A stretch of DNA of 64,000 nt from Paraburkholderia piptadeniae (GTDB lineage Bacteria; Pseudomonadota; Gammaproteobacteria; Burkholderiales; Burkholderiaceae), in assembly GCF_900007165.1 (NCBI RefSeq), contig NZ_CYGY02000032.1, forward strand, positions 186,001 to 250,000, written 5' to 3'. The first letter of the stretch is position 1; every line of letters begins with the position of its first letter. The notes below the pieces were generated by a model that was not told where the DNA came from, ran no database searches, and worked only from the letters and a program-made list of their open reading frames with translations. Positions 33,159 to 42,122 of the stretch are shown here, piece after piece. The translations under genes were made by a program, and so were the position numbers.

Positions 33159-33689
33159 CGGTGCGGCGTCGTCGGCATCGTCCTCGTCGTCGTCCTCATC
33201 GGCGATTTCGAGGCCGCTCGCGCCGTGCGCGTGCTCGTGCTGGATTTCGTCTTCCGTCGCTTCACGCACGTCCTTCACCGTCAGCTTGAAACGCAGCGCC
33301 ATGCCCGCGAGAGGATGATTGCCATCGAGCACGACCTTGTCCTCGGCGACGTCCGTCACCGTGTAGATCAGCGAGTCGAGATCTTCATCGCCCTCTTCAG
33401 GCGTGCCTTCGAACTGCATGCCGACTTCGAGCGGCTCTGGGAAACGGCTGCGCGGCTCGATCTTCACGAGCTCAGGATCGTACTCGCCGAACGCGTCCAC
33501 CGGCTCCAGCTGGATCTGGGTTTCGAAGCCGGGCTCATGGCCGTCGAGCTCTTCCTCGATCTTGGGGAACGTGCCATCATAGCCGCCGTGCAGATAAACC
33601 ATCGGCTCGTCGCTTTCCTCGATCAGATTGCCTTGCGCATCCGACAGCTTGTACGCGACCGATACGACGGTGTTCTTTACGATTTTCAT
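33138..33689 (-). CDS. slyD: FKBP-type peptidyl-prolyl isomerase, SlyD-like
   Basis: 183 residues from the ATG beginning MKIVKNTVV. The FKBP fold is split by an insert-in-flap domain, as in SlyD: the N-terminal part includes YLHGGYDGTFPKIEEELDG, the flap domain centres on GEYDPELVKIEPRSRFP, and the FKBP part resumes at VVLDGNHPLAGMALRFKLTV. It is a cytosolic chaperone and proline isomerase. The tail is short and acidic (a run of Asp and Glu with one His pair) rather than the His/Cys-rich nickel-binding tail of E. coli SlyD. Its 3' end overlaps the convergent upstream-neighbour gene by 21 bp. Confidence 0.95.
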   Translation of the reverse strand: MKIVKNTVVSVAYKLSDAQGNLIEESDEPMVYLHGGYDGTFPKIEEELDGHEPGFETQIQLEPVDAFGEYDPELVKIEPRSRFPEPLEVGMQFEGTPEEGDEDLDSLIYTVTDVAEDKVVLDGNHPLAGMALRFKLTVKDVREATEDEIQHEHAHGASGLEIADEDDDEDDADDAAPSRPTLH

Positions 33690-33721
33690 TCGATTCTCCA
33701 GATTACGACTCACATTATACG

Positions 33722-34969
33722 ATGCCCGTGCGGCCCCCTCACTACCCCGCTGCCAAAGCTTCAGCGCGTATTTCCCCTACTTCCGTTTCCGCTTCGTCGG
33801 CACCCTCGCCTGACCAGCCCACACCTCTGTTAGGCAACCTGACGCCGTCGCAATTCATGCGACGTTACTGGCAGAAAAAGCCCCTTCTGATCCGCCAGGC
33901 GATCCCTGACATCGTCGCGCCGCTTGCACGTGACGAGCTGTTCGAACTCGCCGATCAGGACGACGTCGAATCGCGCCTCATCACGCACTTTCGCAACCGA
34001 TGGCAGCTCGAGCACGGCCCGTTTGCTGCAGACGAATTGCCTTCCGTCAAGCAACGTGCGTGGACACTGCTTGTGCAAGGCGTCGATCTGCATAACGACC
34101 GCGCACGCGCCTTACTTGACCGCTTTCGCTTCGTGCCCGACGCGCGACTCGACGATCTGATGATTTCGTACGCGACGGACGGCGGCGGCGTCGGTCCTCA
34201 CTTCGATTCCTACGACGTCTTTCTGTTGCAGGTTCATGGCACGCGACGCTGGCGCATCGGCGCGCAGCGCGATCTGTCGTTGCAGCCGGGCCTGCCGTTG
34301 AAAGTGCTGCAGCACTTCGAGCCGGAAGAGGAATGGGTGCTGGAGCCAGGGGACATGCTTTACCTGCCTCCTCATATCGCGCATGACGGCGTCGCGCAAG
34401 GCGAATGCATGACATGCTCGATCGGCTTTCGCGCGCCCTCCACGAGCGAACTGGCTGCGCAGTTCCTCTACTACCTCGCCGAACGCGGTGAGGCACATGC
34501 ATCGCCGAATGGTTCCGCGCTCTATCGCGATCCGCAGCAACCCGCTGTCGAACGCCCGGCGGAACTGCCTCCTGCGCTGGTCGATCGCGTGGGCGCGATC
34601 CTTGCTAAGGTCGACTGGAGCGATAAGGATGTCTCTTCGTTCCTCGGCACGTATCTAAGCGAGCCGAAGCCGAGCGTCGTGTTCGATTCGCCCGAGCGCC
34701 CGCTCGATGAAGCGCGTTTCATGAGGCGCGCAATGAAGGAAGGCGTGCGGCTCGACCGCAAAACTGTGCTGCTTTACGACAGCCGCTCTTATTACCTGAA
34801 CGGAGAAGAAAGCAGGCTTGCAGGCGTGAAAAACTGGGTGATTGAACTCGCCGACAACCGCTCTCTGAGTGCGAAACGCTTTGTAACACTCTCACCGCAA
34901 TCGTCGATGACAGCACTACTTCACGAGTGGTATCGTGCGGGCTGGATACAGATGGGTGAACTGCGATAA
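33722..34969 (+). CDS. Ribosomal oxygenase, RoxA/YcfD-like (JmjC/cupin fold)
   Basis: 415 residues. The family is Fe(II)- and 2-oxoglutarate-dependent, and its E. coli member hydroxylates an arginine of ribosomal protein L16. The iron ligands are visible as the HxD motif GPHFDSYDVF (His160, Asp162) and the distal His in PPHIAHDGVAQG (His221). The leader PLLGNLTPSQFMRRYWQKKP, then LLIRQA, is typical of the group. The C-terminal half includes the dimerisation and winged-helix parts. The first 35 residues are Pro/Ser/Ala-rich and may be untranslated, although the ATG at 33722 is the only clear start. It diverges from slyD with just 32 bp between starts. Confidence 0.93.
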   Translation: MPVRPPHYPAAKASARISPTSVSASSAPSPDQPTPLLGNLTPSQFMRRYWQKKPLLIRQAIPDIVAPLARDELFELADQDDVESRLITHFRNRWQLEHGPFAADELPSVKQRAWTLLVQGVDLHNDRARALLDRFRFVPDARLDDLMISYATDGGGVGPHFDSYDVFLLQVHGTRRWRIGAQRDLSLQPGLPLKVLQHFEPEEEWVLEPGDMLYLPPHIAHDGVAQGECMTCSIGFRAPSTSELAAQFLYYLAERGEAHASPNGSALYRDPQQPAVERPAELPPALVDRVGAILAKVDWSDKDVSSFLGTYLSEPKPSVVFDSPERPLDEARFMRRAMKEGVRLDRKTVLLYDSRSYYLNGEESRLAGVKNWVIELADNRSLSAKRFVTLSPQSSMTALLHEWYRAGWIQMGELR

Positions 34970-35039
34970 GATTCGCTCCGCTGTTATACCGTATAGCGAA
35001 AAATTGTCTGAGAAAGACAACGTATTGGCCCCGGATTTG

Positions 35040-35068
35040 TCGACGGTCGATACGAAAGTGCATATAAT
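35040..35068 (+). promoter_or_regulatory. Candidate sigma-70 promoter of the Ala-rich lipoprotein gene
   Basis: A perfect TATAAT (35063-35068) lies 17 nt after TCGACG (35040-35045, 4 of 6 matches to the -35 consensus). It would give a leader of about 125 nt before the lipoprotein ATG. Confidence 0.55.
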
Positions 35069-35200
35069 TTCCGCCCAAGCCGTAGGGAAGATTCACGCTC
35101 ATGAAGTGCGGTCTCCACCAGCGGCCCAGGTCGGTGTTGGAGCACATTACCGGTATTATTTTGCGCTGTTGCTTACCTTTAACCATAAAAGGACGTGATC

Positions 35201-35476
35201 ATGAAGAAATCCCTCCTCGTAGCATCCCTGTTGGCAGCTGTGGCACTGGCTGCATGCAACAAGAGCAGCGACCAGGCGGCTGCCCCGGCTAGCGACGCTG
35301 CTGCTGCTTCGGCACCGGCTGCTGCTGCTTCGGATACGGGCGCTGCTGCTTCGGGCGCTGCTGCTGCGAGCGAAGCCCCCGCTTCGGCACCGGCTGCTGC
35401 TGCTTCGGACGCAGGCGCTGCTGCTTCGGAAGGTGCTGCATCGGCAGCTGCTCCGGCTTCGGGCGCAAGCCAGTAA
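35201..35476 (+). CDS. Small Ala/Ser-rich lipoprotein
   Basis: 91 residues. A lipoprotein signal peptide MKKSLLVASLLAAVALAAC ends at Cys19 within the lipobox LAAC. The mature part is almost only Ala, Ser, Pro, Gly and acidic residues, with no predicted fold. AAAAGGA lies 7 nt upstream of the ATG. Two exact 29-bp direct repeats (35306-35334 and 35381-35409, 75 bp apart) show growth by internal duplication. A leader of about 125 nt separates it from a candidate promoter, and a strong terminator follows, so it is a monocistronic unit. The function is unknown; such proteins may be abundant envelope lipoproteins. Confidence 0.85.
   Translation: MKKSLLVASLLAAVALAACNKSSDQAAAPASDAAAASAPAAAASDTGAAASGAAAASEAPASAPAAAASDAGAAASEGAASAAAPASGASQ
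35306..35409. repeat. Two exact 29-bp direct repeats inside the lipoprotein gene
   Basis: Positions 35306-35334 and 35381-35409 are identical, with a period of 75 bp (25 codons, in frame). They encode the Ala/Ser/Pro-rich segment. Confidence 0.85.
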
Positions 35477-35544
35477 GCTGTAGCACAGGGTTCGCCCTCA
35501 GGGCGAAAACTGCAACGGGAAGTCCAGAGGGCTTCCCGGGCGGA

Positions 35545-35586
35545 AAAACAAAACGCCACGGATTTCAGTCCGTGGCGTTTTGTTTT
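35545..35586. terminator. Bidirectional terminator
   Basis: AAAACGCCACGGA tttcag TCCGTGGCGTTTT is a perfect 13-bp stem with flanking A and T tracts. It serves the lipoprotein gene and possibly the convergent helicase gene. Confidence 0.93.
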
Positions 35587-35757
35587 ATGCGCCGTCTTTT
35601 ATATCGAGATTATTCCGCTTGCATGTATTCGATGCATTTCGATTTGTATTTGAACCTCGAATGAATTCAAACGGTGACGCGTCGAATTGCCTTCATCGCG
35701 ATGACGTGCCCGTTGCATCGGCAACATCGTGTATCGATGCAACGAGCGTCTCGCGCT

Positions 35758-38034
35758 TCACTGAGCCTGCGCGTTCTCGTCGAAGAACTCCCGCACCACG
35801 TCGAGCTCCCGCGTCCGCTTGAAGGGCGGCAGGCTTTGCCATATACGGCGTCCATACGGTTTGTCGACGAGACGCGTATCGCAGATCATCAGCACGCCGC
35901 GATCGGTCTCCGAGCGAATCAGACGCCCTGCGCCCTGCTTGAGCGTAATGACAGCCTGCGGCAGCTGATGAACGGCAAACGGGCTCAAGCCCTTCTTCGT
36001 CAATGCATCGAGCCGCGCGGACAACACCGGGTCGTCAGGCGGCGCGAACGGCAGCTTGTCGATGATGACGAGCGACAGCGCATCGCCGCGCACATCGACG
36101 CCTTCCCAGAAGCTCTGGCTGCCCACGAGAATCGCATTGCCATACGAACGGAAACGGTCGAGCAGTTCCGTGCGGCTCGCATCGCCCTGCACAAGCAGCG
36201 GCATGTTCCAGCCGCGCGATTCGATCACGTCGCGCAGCTTCGATGCGATGCGATCGACGGCACGCAGCGTGGTGCACAGCATGAACACGCCGCCACCCGA
36301 CGCTTCGATCGCCGGCAACGCGGCGTCGAACACGGCATCGGTGAACATCGGCGACGACGGCTGCGGCAGGTTGCGCGGCACATACAGCAAGCCCTGCGTG
36401 CCGTAGTCGAACGGACTGGGCAGCGTCATCGAGCGACGCGCATTGAGGCCCATCTGCGCCGCATAGTGCGTGAAGTCGCCGCGCACGGAAAGCGTCGCCG
36501 ACGTGAAGACCCACGCGCGCGGCACGCCCGCACGCTGCTTCGCGAAGATCGGCGCGACCGACAGCGGCGTCTCATGAAGTTGCACGGTATGCGAAAAGAC
36601 TTCGATCCAGCGAACCTTCTCGTTCGGATCATTCGCATCGTTCGCCTGCGACGCTGAACCGGACGCCGCATCGCGCTCCGTCGCGGTCGGCGGCGTCGTC
36701 CAGCCCGCCAGCACGTCCTGCAACTCGCGCGCGCGACGCAATAGCGCCGCAAGCGACTCGGCCCGCTCCGATTGCCCCGCCAGCGCGCTGGCGAGCGCAT
36801 CGAGTTCGGTTTCGACGGCTTCGAGCGCGGCGAATAGCGGATGATCGTCGGGCAGTTGTCCGATCGACAGACGCACCGAATCTTCCTTGAACGCGAGCCG
36901 CACGTCGCGCGCCGAGCGCTCGAGGGCCGCACCGAGCTTCACCCAGTCGACGGCATCGCGCGCATGGCCGAGACCTTCGGCGACCGAGTCGCGCGCGAGT
37001 TCGAGGAACTGCGTGGTCGAGAGCGTCTCGCCGAAAAAGAGCGTCGCGGTTTCAGGCAATTGATGCGCTTCGTCGAAGATCACCGTATTCGCCGTCGGCA
37101 GCAGCTCGGCCATGCCCGTGTCGCGCAACATGATGTCGGCGAAAAACAGGTGGTGATTGACGACGACTATATCGGCCTGCTGCGCCTCGCGGCGCGCCTG
37201 CATCACGAAGCAGTCCTTGTAATGCGGACATTCCTGGCCGAGGCAGTTGTCGCGCGTCGACGTCACCATCGACCACACGGCCGCCGTCTCCGGCACGCTC
37301 GCGAGTTCGGCCTTGTCGCCCGTGCGCGTGATCTTCGCAAAGCGGATGATGTCCTGCAGATACGACGTTTCTTGCCGCGACGGCAGACGCCCGTTGTCCG
37401 CCGTGCGTTGCAGATAGTAATGGCACAGATAGTTCGCTCGGCCCTTCAGCATCGCGACGCTGACGGGCACCGCGAGCGCATCGCGCACGGTCGGAATGTC
37501 GCGCTGATAGAGCTGGTCCTGCAGGTGCTTCGTGCCCGTCGAGACGATGACCTTGCCGCCCCACAGCATCGCGGGCACGAGGTACGCATAGGTCTTGCCC
37601 GTGCCCGTCCCGGCCTCGACGATCAGCGTGTTCTCGCCGCCGTCCGCATTGGCGTCCGTCGGCGCGGCATCGTCCGAAGCTGCCGCCGAAGCGGATGCCG
37701 ACTGCTGCAGCCGCCGCGCCGGGCGTTTCTGCGCTTCGAACATCGCGGGCTCGGGCATCGCGCGGCCCGACGCTTCCATCGCGGCCGCAACGGCGCGTGA
37801 CATCTCGATCTGCGACGCGCGCGGCCGGTAGCCGTCGATCTGGCGGGCGAGCAGCCCGTCGGCGGCGAAGATATCAGCGAGTTCGGACGAGTGCTTGTGA
37901 CTCAGCGACGCGACGAGCGCGCCGCCGCCCGATGCGGGTTTCGCGGCGCGCTCGTCGCGTGCGGGCGCGTCGTCGGCGGGCGCCGCGCGCGAAGAGGATT
38001 GAAGCGGTGAATTCAAGGCAAGCGTTTCCTGCAA
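35758..38034 (-). CDS. ATP-dependent DNA helicase, YoaA/DinG family (XPD-like)
   Basis: 758 residues. It has the superfamily 2 iron-sulphur helicase layout: Walker A EAGTGTGKTYAYL (about 140-152), four cysteines at about 204, 264, 269 and 275 for a 4Fe-4S cluster (NYLC, then CLGQECPHYKDC), the DEAH box VIFDEAHQLPE at 320-330, and the C-terminal motif GAGRLIRSETDRGV. These enzymes unwind DNA 5' to 3' in repair and replication stress. A stretch of about 45 low-complexity residues (about 91-135) is inserted between the Q-motif and Walker A, and the first 50 residues are also disordered. The gene sits 51 bp upstream of no close partner; the DUF465 gene starts beyond its 5' end. Confidence 0.94.
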   Translation of the reverse strand: MQETLALNSPLQSSSRAAPADDAPARDERAAKPASGGGALVASLSHKHSSELADIFAADGLLARQIDGYRPRASQIEMSRAVAAAMEASGRAMPEPAMFEAQKRPARRLQQSASASAAASDDAAPTDANADGGENTLIVEAGTGTGKTYAYLVPAMLWGGKVIVSTGTKHLQDQLYQRDIPTVRDALAVPVSVAMLKGRANYLCHYYLQRTADNGRLPSRQETSYLQDIIRFAKITRTGDKAELASVPETAAVWSMVTSTRDNCLGQECPHYKDCFVMQARREAQQADIVVVNHHLFFADIMLRDTGMAELLPTANTVIFDEAHQLPETATLFFGETLSTTQFLELARDSVAEGLGHARDAVDWVKLGAALERSARDVRLAFKEDSVRLSIGQLPDDHPLFAALEAVETELDALASALAGQSERAESLAALLRRARELQDVLAGWTTPPTATERDAASGSASQANDANDPNEKVRWIEVFSHTVQLHETPLSVAPIFAKQRAGVPRAWVFTSATLSVRGDFTHYAAQMGLNARRSMTLPSPFDYGTQGLLYVPRNLPQPSSPMFTDAVFDAALPAIEASGGGVFMLCTTLRAVDRIASKLRDVIESRGWNMPLLVQGDASRTELLDRFRSYGNAILVGSQSFWEGVDVRGDALSLVIIDKLPFAPPDDPVLSARLDALTKKGLSPFAVHQLPQAVITLKQGAGRLIRSETDRGVLMICDTRLVDKPYGRRIWQSLPPFKRTRELDVVREFFDENAQAQ

Positions 38035-38085
38035 AGTCGGGCGCGCGACGAACTGAACGCGGCCGGCGCCTGCCTGGCCGCCGCG

Positions 38086-38304
38086 TCAGCTGCGCGCTTC
38101 CGGTTCAAGCTGCAATTGCAGCAAGATGATGGTGTCCTTGACCTTGAGTTTGCGCTTTTTCAGGCGCTGTATCTCGAGGTCGTCGATGCCGGGTTCCTCG
38201 GACATCCTGTCGATCAACCGATCAAGTCCGCTGTGCTCCGATTCGAGTTGCAGAATGCGGTCGCGCAGTGTGTCCGAGTTGATGACGCGATGATGGTCGC
38301 GCAT
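38086..38304 (-). CDS. YdcH-family (DUF465) small protein
   Basis: 72 residues, very charged, predicted to be a single helical hairpin. The typical segments are HSGLDRLIDRMSEEPGIDDL and EIQRLKKRKLKVKDTIILLQ. The family is widespread in proteobacteria and has no established function. The gene lies 51 nt upstream of the helicase gene on the same strand, so cotranscription is possible. Confidence 0.9.
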   Translation of the reverse strand: MRDHHRVINSDTLRDRILQLESEHSGLDRLIDRMSEEPGIDDLEIQRLKKRKLKVKDTIILLQLQLEPEARS

Positions 38305-38420
38305 GCTCGCCTCCTCTTTCGAAATGGCGAAGGCCGCGTCGTGCAGTCGCTCCGCTCGAGGTTGCTGTCCGGCCTGAAACGCGTTACGGCTGATGATGCT
38401 CGCTGCTGACTACTTGTTGC

Positions 38421-39452
38421 TTACTGCTGCGGTTGCTGCTTCTGTTGCTGGTCGAGTTGCTGTTGCTGCTTCGTTTGCTCTTCCTGCTTCTGCCGCGCCT
38501 TCTCGGCGGCCTGCTTCTGGCGCGCCGCGACGTCGGCTTTGTGCTGCGTGGCTTCGCTCTGCTTCTGCTCGAATCGCTGCTGCTTCCCGGCACGCTCCTG
38601 CGCCTTCTGCGCGGCCTGCTGATGCGCCTCGTCGAGCTTGCGCTGGAAGTCGGCCTGCTTCGCGTCATAGGCCTTCTGGTTCGCCGCCGCCTGCGACGGC
38701 GAGATGCCCCGCTGCGCCTGATCGATCGCGTGCTGTTGCTGCTTCTGCTGAAAAGCCTTCTCGTTCGCTGCGCGCTGCGGCGCTTCCGCTTCGCGCTGCG
38801 CCTGGTTCAACTGATGCTGGCGCTGCTTCTCGTCGTAAGCCTGTGCGTTGCGCGTGTCCTGCGCGGCACGCGCGGGCGCGTCGGCTTCGTTTTGCGCGCG
38901 CTTGATCGCCGCCTGCTCGTCGCGTTGACGCGCGTGCTCGACACGCTTTTCGTCGTCGAGCGCGAGCTGTTCCTTACGGATATCGGCAGCGACGACGCGC
39001 ATGTCGTCACGCGCCGAGTTCAGGCAGTGATTGACGAAAAACTTGCTATAGCAGTTGTGCTGCGCAACGGCGTAACGGTAGTTGTTCTCCGCCGTGCGGG
39101 CATCGAGTGCTTTTTGCCGCGCGTCGAGGTCGTTCGCTGCGGAAGCTTGCGAGCCTGCACCCATACGCATCGCCGGCACGGCCGATGCACCGCCGGGCAA
39201 CGCGGCATCGGCAGCGGCATCCGAAGCGGCAACGACCATCGGTGCCGCTTCGGAAGTCTGCTGCGCGAACGCCGGCGTAGCGACGGCAAATGCAAGCGAC
39301 GCCACAACCGCGATGCGACGGGCGATAGCGGCAAACCCGAAAGCAACGGGAGCAATCTGCGGCCCGAAGACGGGCGATGCGAGCGGAGATCGGCGTGGAG
39401 ATCCGAGCGAAATGCGGGAGGTCGGCAACGTCGTAGATGGGCAACGGAACAT
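38421..39452 (-). CDS. Exported Gln/Lys/Ala-rich coiled-coil protein
   Basis: 343 residues from the first ATG. A signal peptide-like segment (about residues 42-64) ends ATPAFAQ, so the start could lie further in. A short conserved-looking region follows with two cysteines in AQHNCYSKFFVNHCLNSARD (about 130-150), possibly a disulphide. The rest (about 160-343) is a charged coiled coil very rich in Gln, Ala, Lys and Arg, ending in a Gln-rich tail. The protein resembles hypothetical exported proteins of Burkholderiaceae; its role is unknown. It is divergent from tex. Confidence 0.75.
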   Translation of the reverse strand: MFRCPSTTLPTSRISLGSPRRSPLASPVFGPQIAPVAFGFAAIARRIAVVASLAFAVATPAFAQQTSEAAPMVVAASDAAADAALPGGASAVPAMRMGAGSQASAANDLDARQKALDARTAENNYRYAVAQHNCYSKFFVNHCLNSARDDMRVVAADIRKEQLALDDEKRVEHARQRDEQAAIKRAQNEADAPARAAQDTRNAQAYDEKQRQHQLNQAQREAEAPQRAANEKAFQQKQQQHAIDQAQRGISPSQAAANQKAYDAKQADFQRKLDEAHQQAAQKAQERAGKQQRFEQKQSEATQHKADVAARQKQAAEKARQKQEEQTKQQQQLDQQQKQQPQQ

Positions 39453-39613
39453 GCCTGAAATTCTATCACCCTGCGCTTGAGCGCTCGGTCATTTATGGCA
39501 AAATGCCCCGCTCCAGCAAGCTTTCACGAGCTTTAGCGACCTTTCAGCAATCCGGCCGCCTCGCCTGCGCGCAGGTGGGCCACCAGTCGAATCCGGCAGG
39601 AACTCAAGACCCT

Positions 39614-41950
39614 ATGACGGACACCGTAGCACTCAAGATCGTACAGCGCATTGCCGAAGAACTGACCGTCCAGCCGCGCCAGGTCGCGGCCGCGGTGGGA
39701 CTACTCGATGAAGGAGCGACCGTTCCGTTCATCGCCCGGTACCGGAAGGAAGTCACCGGCAATCTCGACGACACGCAACTGCGCACGCTCGAAGAACGCC
39801 TGCTGTATCTGCGCGAACTCGAAGACCGCCGCGCCGCGATCATCGCGAGCATCGACGAACAGGGCAAGCTGACGGACGAGCTGCGCGCCGCGATCGAAGG
39901 CGCCGACAGCAAGCAGGTGCTCGAAGACCTCTATCTGCCGTACAAGCCGAAGCGCCGCACGCGCGCGCAGATCGCCCGCGAAGCAGGCCTGCAGCCGCTC
40001 GCCGACGCGCTGCTCGCGAACCCGCTGCTCGATCCGCAGACGGAAGCCGCGCAATACGTCGATGCGGAGAAAGGCGTCGCCGATGTGAAGGCCGCGCTCG
40101 ACGGCGCACGCGACATCCTCTCGGAGCAGTTCGGCGAAACGGCCGAACTGCTCGGCAAGCTGCGCGACTATCTGTTCAACCAGGGCGTGCTGGTGTCGAC
40201 GGTGGTCGAAGGCAAGGAAGGCGAAGAAGGCGAGAAATTTCGCGACTACTACGACTATTCGGAAACGATCCGCACCGTGCCGTCGCACCGCGCGCTCGCG
40301 CTCTTCCGCGGCCGCAATGCAGGCGTCCTGATGATCAAGCTCGGTCTGGACGAAGAGCTCGACGCGCAGGTGCCGCATCCGGGTGAAGCGATGATCGCGC
40401 GCCACTTCGGCATCGCGAATCAGGGCCGTCCCGCCGACAAATGGCGCTCGGACGTGTGTCGCTGGTGCTGGCGCGTGAAGGTGCAACCGCACATCGAAAA
40501 CGAACTGCTGACAAATCTGCGCGAGGAAGCCGAAAGCGAAGCGATCCGCGTATTCGCGCGCAATCTGAAGGATCTGCTGCTTGCCGCGCCGGCCGGCCCG
40601 AAAGCCGTGATCGGCCTCGATCCGGGCCTTCGAACGGGCGTGAAGGTCGCCGTCGTCGATCGCACGGGCAAGCTGCTCGCCACCGATACGATCTATCCGC
40701 ACGAGCCGCGCCGCGACTGGGACGGCTCGCTCGCGAAGCTCGCGCGTATCGCCGCGCAGACACAGGCGGAACTGATCAGCATCGGCAACGGCACGGCATC
40801 GCGCGAGACGGACAAGCTCGCGAGCGAACTGATCTCGCGCCATCCCGAGCTGAAGCTGCAGAAGATCGTCGTGTCGGAAGCGGGCGCTTCCGTCTACTCT
40901 GCGTCGGAACTGGCGGCGAAGGAATTCCCGGAACTGGACGTATCGCTGCGCGGCGCGGTGTCGATCGCGCGCCGTCTGCAGGACCCGCTCGCCGAACTCG
41001 TGAAGATCGAGCCGAAAGCGATCGGTGTCGGCCAGTATCAGCACGACGTGAACCAGCGCGAACTCGCACGCTCGCTCGATGCCGTCGTCGAGGACTGCGT
41101 GAACGCGGTGGGCGTGGATGCGAACACGGCATCTGTCGCGCTGCTCGCGCGCGTGTCCGGGCTGAACGCGACGCTCGCCCGCAACATCGTCGATTACCGT
41201 GACGCGAACGGTCCGTTCCCGACGCGCGACCATCTGCGCAAGGTGCCGCGTCTCGGCGACAAAACGTTCGAGCAGGCCGCGGGCTTTCTGCGCATCAACG
41301 GCGGCGAGAACCCGCTCGACCGCTCGTCGGTGCACCCGGAAGCGTATCCCGTCGTCGAGAGGATGCTCGCGAAGATCAGCAAGAGCATCGGCGAAGTGCT
41401 CGGCAATCGCGACGCGCTCGGCAAGCTATCGCCCACCGAATTCGTCGACGATCGCTTCGGTCTGCCGACCGTACGCGACATTCTCTCGGAACTCGAAAAG
41501 CCGGGCCGCGACCCGCGCCCCGAGTTCAAGACGGCGACGTTCCGCGAAGGCGTCGAAAAGATTTCGGATCTGTCGCCCGGCATGGTGCTCGAAGGCGTCG
41601 TGACGAACGTCGCCGCGTTCGGCGCGTTCATCGATGTTGGCGTGCATCAGGACGGTCTCGTGCACGTGTCGGCGATGTCGACGAAGTTCATCAAGGACCC
41701 GCATGAAGTCGTGAAGGCAGGGCAAATCGTCAAGGTGAAGGTGTTCGAAGTCGACGTGAAGCGCCAGCGCATTTCGCTGACGATGCGTCTCGACGACGAC
41801 TTCTCGCCGGCTTCGGCCGCACGCCCAGGCGGCCAGCATGAGCGCGGCGGCATGGGCGGCCGTGCAGGCGGCGGACGCCCGCAACAACGCTCGCGCGAAC
41901 CCGAGCCCGTCAACGCGATGGCGGCGGCGTTTGCAAAGCTGAAGCGTTAA
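39614..41950 (+). CDS. tex: RNA-binding transcription accessory protein Tex
   Basis: 778 residues, the size of Tex from other proteobacteria. In order it has an N-terminal helical region (VPFIARYRKEVTGNLDDTQL), a YqgF/RNase H-like domain starting GLDPGLRTGVKVAVVD, helix-hairpin-helix motifs (GLNATLARNIVDYRDANG, then PFPTRDHLRKVPRLG) and a C-terminal S1 RNA-binding domain (LEGVVTNVAAFGAFIDVGVH). Tex binds nucleic acids and affects transcription and stress survival. The tail after the S1 domain is Gly/Arg-rich. The ATG beginning MTDTVALK is chosen because conservation starts there. It diverges from the coiled-coil protein gene. Confidence 0.97.
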   Translation: MTDTVALKIVQRIAEELTVQPRQVAAAVGLLDEGATVPFIARYRKEVTGNLDDTQLRTLEERLLYLRELEDRRAAIIASIDEQGKLTDELRAAIEGADSKQVLEDLYLPYKPKRRTRAQIAREAGLQPLADALLANPLLDPQTEAAQYVDAEKGVADVKAALDGARDILSEQFGETAELLGKLRDYLFNQGVLVSTVVEGKEGEEGEKFRDYYDYSETIRTVPSHRALALFRGRNAGVLMIKLGLDEELDAQVPHPGEAMIARHFGIANQGRPADKWRSDVCRWCWRVKVQPHIENELLTNLREEAESEAIRVFARNLKDLLLAAPAGPKAVIGLDPGLRTGVKVAVVDRTGKLLATDTIYPHEPRRDWDGSLAKLARIAAQTQAELISIGNGTASRETDKLASELISRHPELKLQKIVVSEAGASVYSASELAAKEFPELDVSLRGAVSIARRLQDPLAELVKIEPKAIGVGQYQHDVNQRELARSLDAVVEDCVNAVGVDANTASVALLARVSGLNATLARNIVDYRDANGPFPTRDHLRKVPRLGDKTFEQAAGFLRINGGENPLDRSSVHPEAYPVVERMLAKISKSIGEVLGNRDALGKLSPTEFVDDRFGLPTVRDILSELEKPGRDPRPEFKTATFREGVEKISDLSPGMVLEGVVTNVAAFGAFIDVGVHQDGLVHVSAMSTKFIKDPHEVVKAGQIVKVKVFEVDVKRQRISLTMRLDDDFSPASAARPGGQHERGGMGGRAGGGRPQQRSREPEPVNAMAAAFAKLKR

Positions 41951-42037
41951 GCGCTTTCGCAGCGCCTGTTCGACGGTCGGTGGCATCGTATCTGGTTGCC
42001 GCCGATCGCGTCGAAGCCATCGCGCGCAACAACAAAA

Positions 42038-42076
42038 GCAAAGGCCCACGCATCAAAATGCGTGGGCCTTTGTCTT
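42038..42076. terminator. Bidirectional terminator between tex and kup
   Basis: AAGGCCCACGCAT caaa ATGCGTGGGCCTT is a perfect 13-bp stem with A-rich and T-rich flanks. It separates the convergent tex and kup genes. Confidence 0.93.
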
Positions 42077-42122
42077 TACCAATCAAGGCACCCCGGCCTG
42101 ACACCGGGGCGCGCTCGCCGGA

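Noticed and set aside
33722..33826. Signal peptide in the RoxA-like protein
   Set aside because: The N-terminal Pro/Ser/Ala-rich stretch has no hydrophobic core, and the family acts on cytosolic ribosomes.
39701..41335. A 544-codon open frame on the minus strand inside tex
   Set aside because: It is the mirror of the conserved tex coding frame and has no domain features.
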